The notes below the pieces were generated by a model. That model was not told where the DNA came from. It saw nothing but the letters and a program-made list of their open reading frames with translations, and searched no databases. 7,705 bases of DNA, taken from positions 1-7,705 of the forward strand of contig CAZKUN010000353.1 in NCBI GenBank assembly GCA_964555935.1. The letters are read 5' to 3'. Below are positions 5,692-7,705 of this stretch, piece by piece. Source of the DNA: CAZKUN01 sp964555935 (lineage in GTDB: Bacteria; Armatimonadota; Zipacnadia; Zipacnadales; VGFC01). The position numbers and the translations under genes were made by a program. The first letter of the stretch is position 1. The number at the start of each line of letters is the position of its first letter.

Positions 5692-7705
5692 ATGTCCGTG
5701 ATCAAGCGCGCCGTTAGGCACAGCCTTCTGCGAAGACTCTCCCCGCAGGCCATGCTGATTGCTGCCGCCCTGCTCGCGCCGCCCGCGTTTCCGCTGACCC
5801 TTGTCGAACAGGGCGAGCCCCGGGCCGCGGTTGTGATCGGCCAGGAGGCCGCGCCCTGCGTTCCCGTCGCCGCCGAGGAGCTTCGCCGGCACATCGAAGC
5901 CATGAGCGGTGCGGAGTTGCCTCTTGTCGAAGCCGCCGAAGGGGATACGGTTACATCGCTCGCACAGGGACGCAACCTCATTCTCATCGGCTCGAGCAGC
6001 CTGACCCGGGAGCTTGGCGTAGACACTGAGGCGTTGCCCTCCGATGGCTTCGTGATCCGCTCCCTGCCGGGCTGCCTTGTCGTATGTGGCAATGACGCCG
6101 ACCGCTTCAGCATGAACTACGACTGGGTGCCCGCCAGCGCCGGGACGCTGTACGGCGCCTATCGAGTGCTCGAGGGGGTGGGCGTTCGCTGGTTCTACCC
6201 GGGCGAACTGGGCACCGTCATCCCTCAGCAGGAAACCGTCGAAATACCGGAGCTGAACGTGCGTGACGCGCCCTACTTCCCGTACCGCTTCGGCGGCTAT
6301 GGGAGGGACCTCATGACGTGGTACCGGCGCGTCGGGTTCGGTGGCGACCGCGATCCATGGTCCACGCGGCACACGTTCAACCAGACCGTTGACTTCTGGG
6401 GCAAGTACGGGGCCGACCGCCCAGAGTACTTCCGGGTCGGCACGGGCGGCAAGCCGGCACAGAGCATCGCCCTCGGTCATCCCGAGGTCATCGACCCCAT
6501 CGTGTCCGAGGCGCTGGCCTTCTTCCGAAGCGATCGGCCACCAGGCAAGAAGCGCTTCCTGGTGATCCCCGCAGACGGCGCGGGCCATTGCCAGTGCGAC
6601 CGATGCGTCCAGAGGCTCGACCTCCAGCGCGGCCCGCGCGGTCACCTGTCTAACATCGTCGCTGAGGCAGCCGTACAAGTCGCGGCGGCGGTCCGGGCCC
6701 GGCACCCGCAGGGGCGGGTTGTCTACTGCGCGTACAACAACTACTACCTCCCCCCGACCACGGTCCCGAGCTTCCCGCCCAACCTCGATCTGCTGATCGC
6801 TCAACCCCGCTCTGGCTTCCTGAGCGAGTCTCATCGGGCGGATGCCGAACAGGTCCTGCGGAATTGGATGAAGCTGCGGCCGCCGGCGATCTACTTCTGC
6901 CGGTACTACGGCAGCATGCAGACGCAGATGCCGTCCTTCATGCCCGGCATCATCGCCCGGGACCTGAAAGCGCTCAAGGCCATCAACGAGGAAAGCCATG
7001 TGCCGATTGGGGGCGAGATGAACTTCGTCGCGCTCGCCGCCGATGGCCCGCACTCCTGGTGGCACCATCTCAACTCATACCTGACGGCCAAGCTGCTGTG
7101 GAATCCAGACGAAGACGTCGACGCGATCCTCGACGACTACTGCGTGCGCTTCTANNNNNNNNNNCCCCGGCGCCGGGGCAATGCGCGAGTTCTGGGACCG
7201 CTGCGCGGAGCTGTACCTGGACGAGGAGCAGCGGGAGCTGTTCACAGTGGAGACGATCGACGATCTGGAGAGCTACCTGGGCGCGGCGAAAGTCGCCGTT
7301 GAAGACTCCGAATACGCGGCCCGCTTCGCATTCGTCGACCGGGGCTTTGACAGCGTGCGGATGCTACGCTCGAAGCTGCGGTCCGCGGAGCAAGATGTCT
7401 CGCCCGACACATCGCGCGGATTGATCATGCACTACTCCTTCGATGGTCCGTTCGACGTAGCCGACCCGGTTGTCCAGGACGAAAGCCGCGAACACGGTGG
7501 GCGCGCGGCGGGTGCGATCGGCACAGATGGGGTGCGGGGCGCCGCTCTGAGCTTCACCGGAGAGGCAAGCGGCATCAGGATCACGCCGTTGGACCTGGCA
7601 GTGACGGACTACTCGGTCTCGGCCTGGGTTAGCCCGTCAGAGCCGCTGTTCGAGCGCGAGTACCAGATCCTCGGGCCACACGCCTATGACCGTCATAGTC
7701 TGAAG
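5692..7705 (+). CDS. Secreted DUF4838 protein with LamG-like C-terminal domain (interrupted by assembly gap; C-terminus off right edge)
   Basis: Residues 1-35 form a signal sequence with a basic start and hydrophobic core (MLIAAALLAPPAFP). Residues about 40-190 resemble the N-terminal accessory domain of GH67 alpha-glucuronidases and GH20 enzymes: AAEELRRHIEAMSGAELPLV (60-79), LILIGSS (96-102), and GTLYGAYRVLEGVGVRWFYP (151-170). Residues about 195-490 are the DUF4838 domain (PF16126), with HCQCDRC (299-305) as the family's Cys cluster and YCAYNNYY (345-352). Codon 488 enters a run of 10 Ns (7155-7164). After it the correct frame changes by one: PGAGAMREFWDRC continues the DUF4838 tail, and from about 7427 MHYSFDG...VQDESREHG...GAALSF...SVSAWVSPS is a LamG/concanavalin-type carbohydrate-binding fold. 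The frame stays open to the last base. DUF4838 has no settled activity. A role as a glucuronidase-like or glycan-binding partner of the divergent lyase is inference. Confidence 0.85.
7155..7164. other. Assembly gap (10 Ns) causing an artificial frameshift
   Basis: The stated gap of 10 bases puts the two halves of the DUF4838 protein in different frames. A missing length divisible by three restores them. With three missing bases the junction could read RFYGPGAGAMREFW, which matches the usual end of DUF4838 domains (RFYG-x-A-x-x-M). The 10 Ns are therefore probably a placeholder and not a measured size. Confidence 0.85.

Noticed and set aside
5451..6113. N-terminal extension of the heparinase-like frame by 221 codons
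   Set aside because: The extension overlaps the divergent gene, is low-complexity Arg/Ser/Ala sequence, and would bury a clear signal peptide. The start at 5450 has a good ribosome binding site.
5380..7068. A 562-codon open frame on the minus strand opposite the DUF4838 gene
   Set aside because: It is fully antisense to a well-supported gene, has no domain and reads as Arg/Gly/Ala/Pro-rich sequence, as expected for the reverse of a high-GC gene.

Overview
This is a GC-rich stretch of bacterial DNA carrying mostly carbohydrate-active or carbohydrate-linked genes. The run of 10 Ns at 7155-7164 shows it comes from a draft or metagenome scaffold. The protein types are a beta-propeller glycosidase-like protein opening with LFVDD, a heparinase II/III-like secreted lyase, a DUF4838 protein with a LamG-like tail, and a sialidase-like tail. 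Together they suggest the Planctomycetota, Lentisphaerota, Verrucomicrobiota or a similar lineage rich in polysaccharide degraders. This is inference from gene content, since no taxonomic marker is present.

Layout from left to right: (1) the N-terminal 255 residues of a minus-strand GH32/GH43-superfamily-like protein, running off the left edge; (2) about 870 bp without a convincing intact gene, holding one small coding-like remnant and hairpins; (3) an intact plus-strand gene of the polysaccharide pyruvyl transferase family (1635-2954) with a hairpin just 5' of its ribosome binding site; (4) a short convergent intergenic space with a terminator-like hairpin; (5) a broken minus-strand sialidase/BNR-type gene of which mainly the C-terminal 60 residues are recognisable, preceded by another coding-like fragment in a different frame; (6) an intact minus-strand heparinase II/III-like gene with a signal peptide (3723-5450); (7) a 241-bp divergent promoter region with a 12-bp perfect palindrome; (8) a plus-strand DUF4838 gene (5692 to the right edge) with a signal peptide, an alpha-glucuronidase-like N-terminal domain, a CxCxxC motif and a LamG-like domain. 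This last gene is split by the N gap, whose stated length causes an artificial frameshift.

Working together: the divergent, probably exported pair of lyase-like and DUF4838 proteins looks like the active core of a locus acting on a uronate-containing or glycosaminoglycan-like polysaccharide. The GH32/43-like propeller protein and the decayed sialidase-like gene fit the same theme. No transporter, TonB receptor, SusD-like protein, sulfatase or regulator is visible, so the substrate and control of the locus cannot be read from this window. No CRISPR array, tRNA, rRNA or insertion sequence was recognised.
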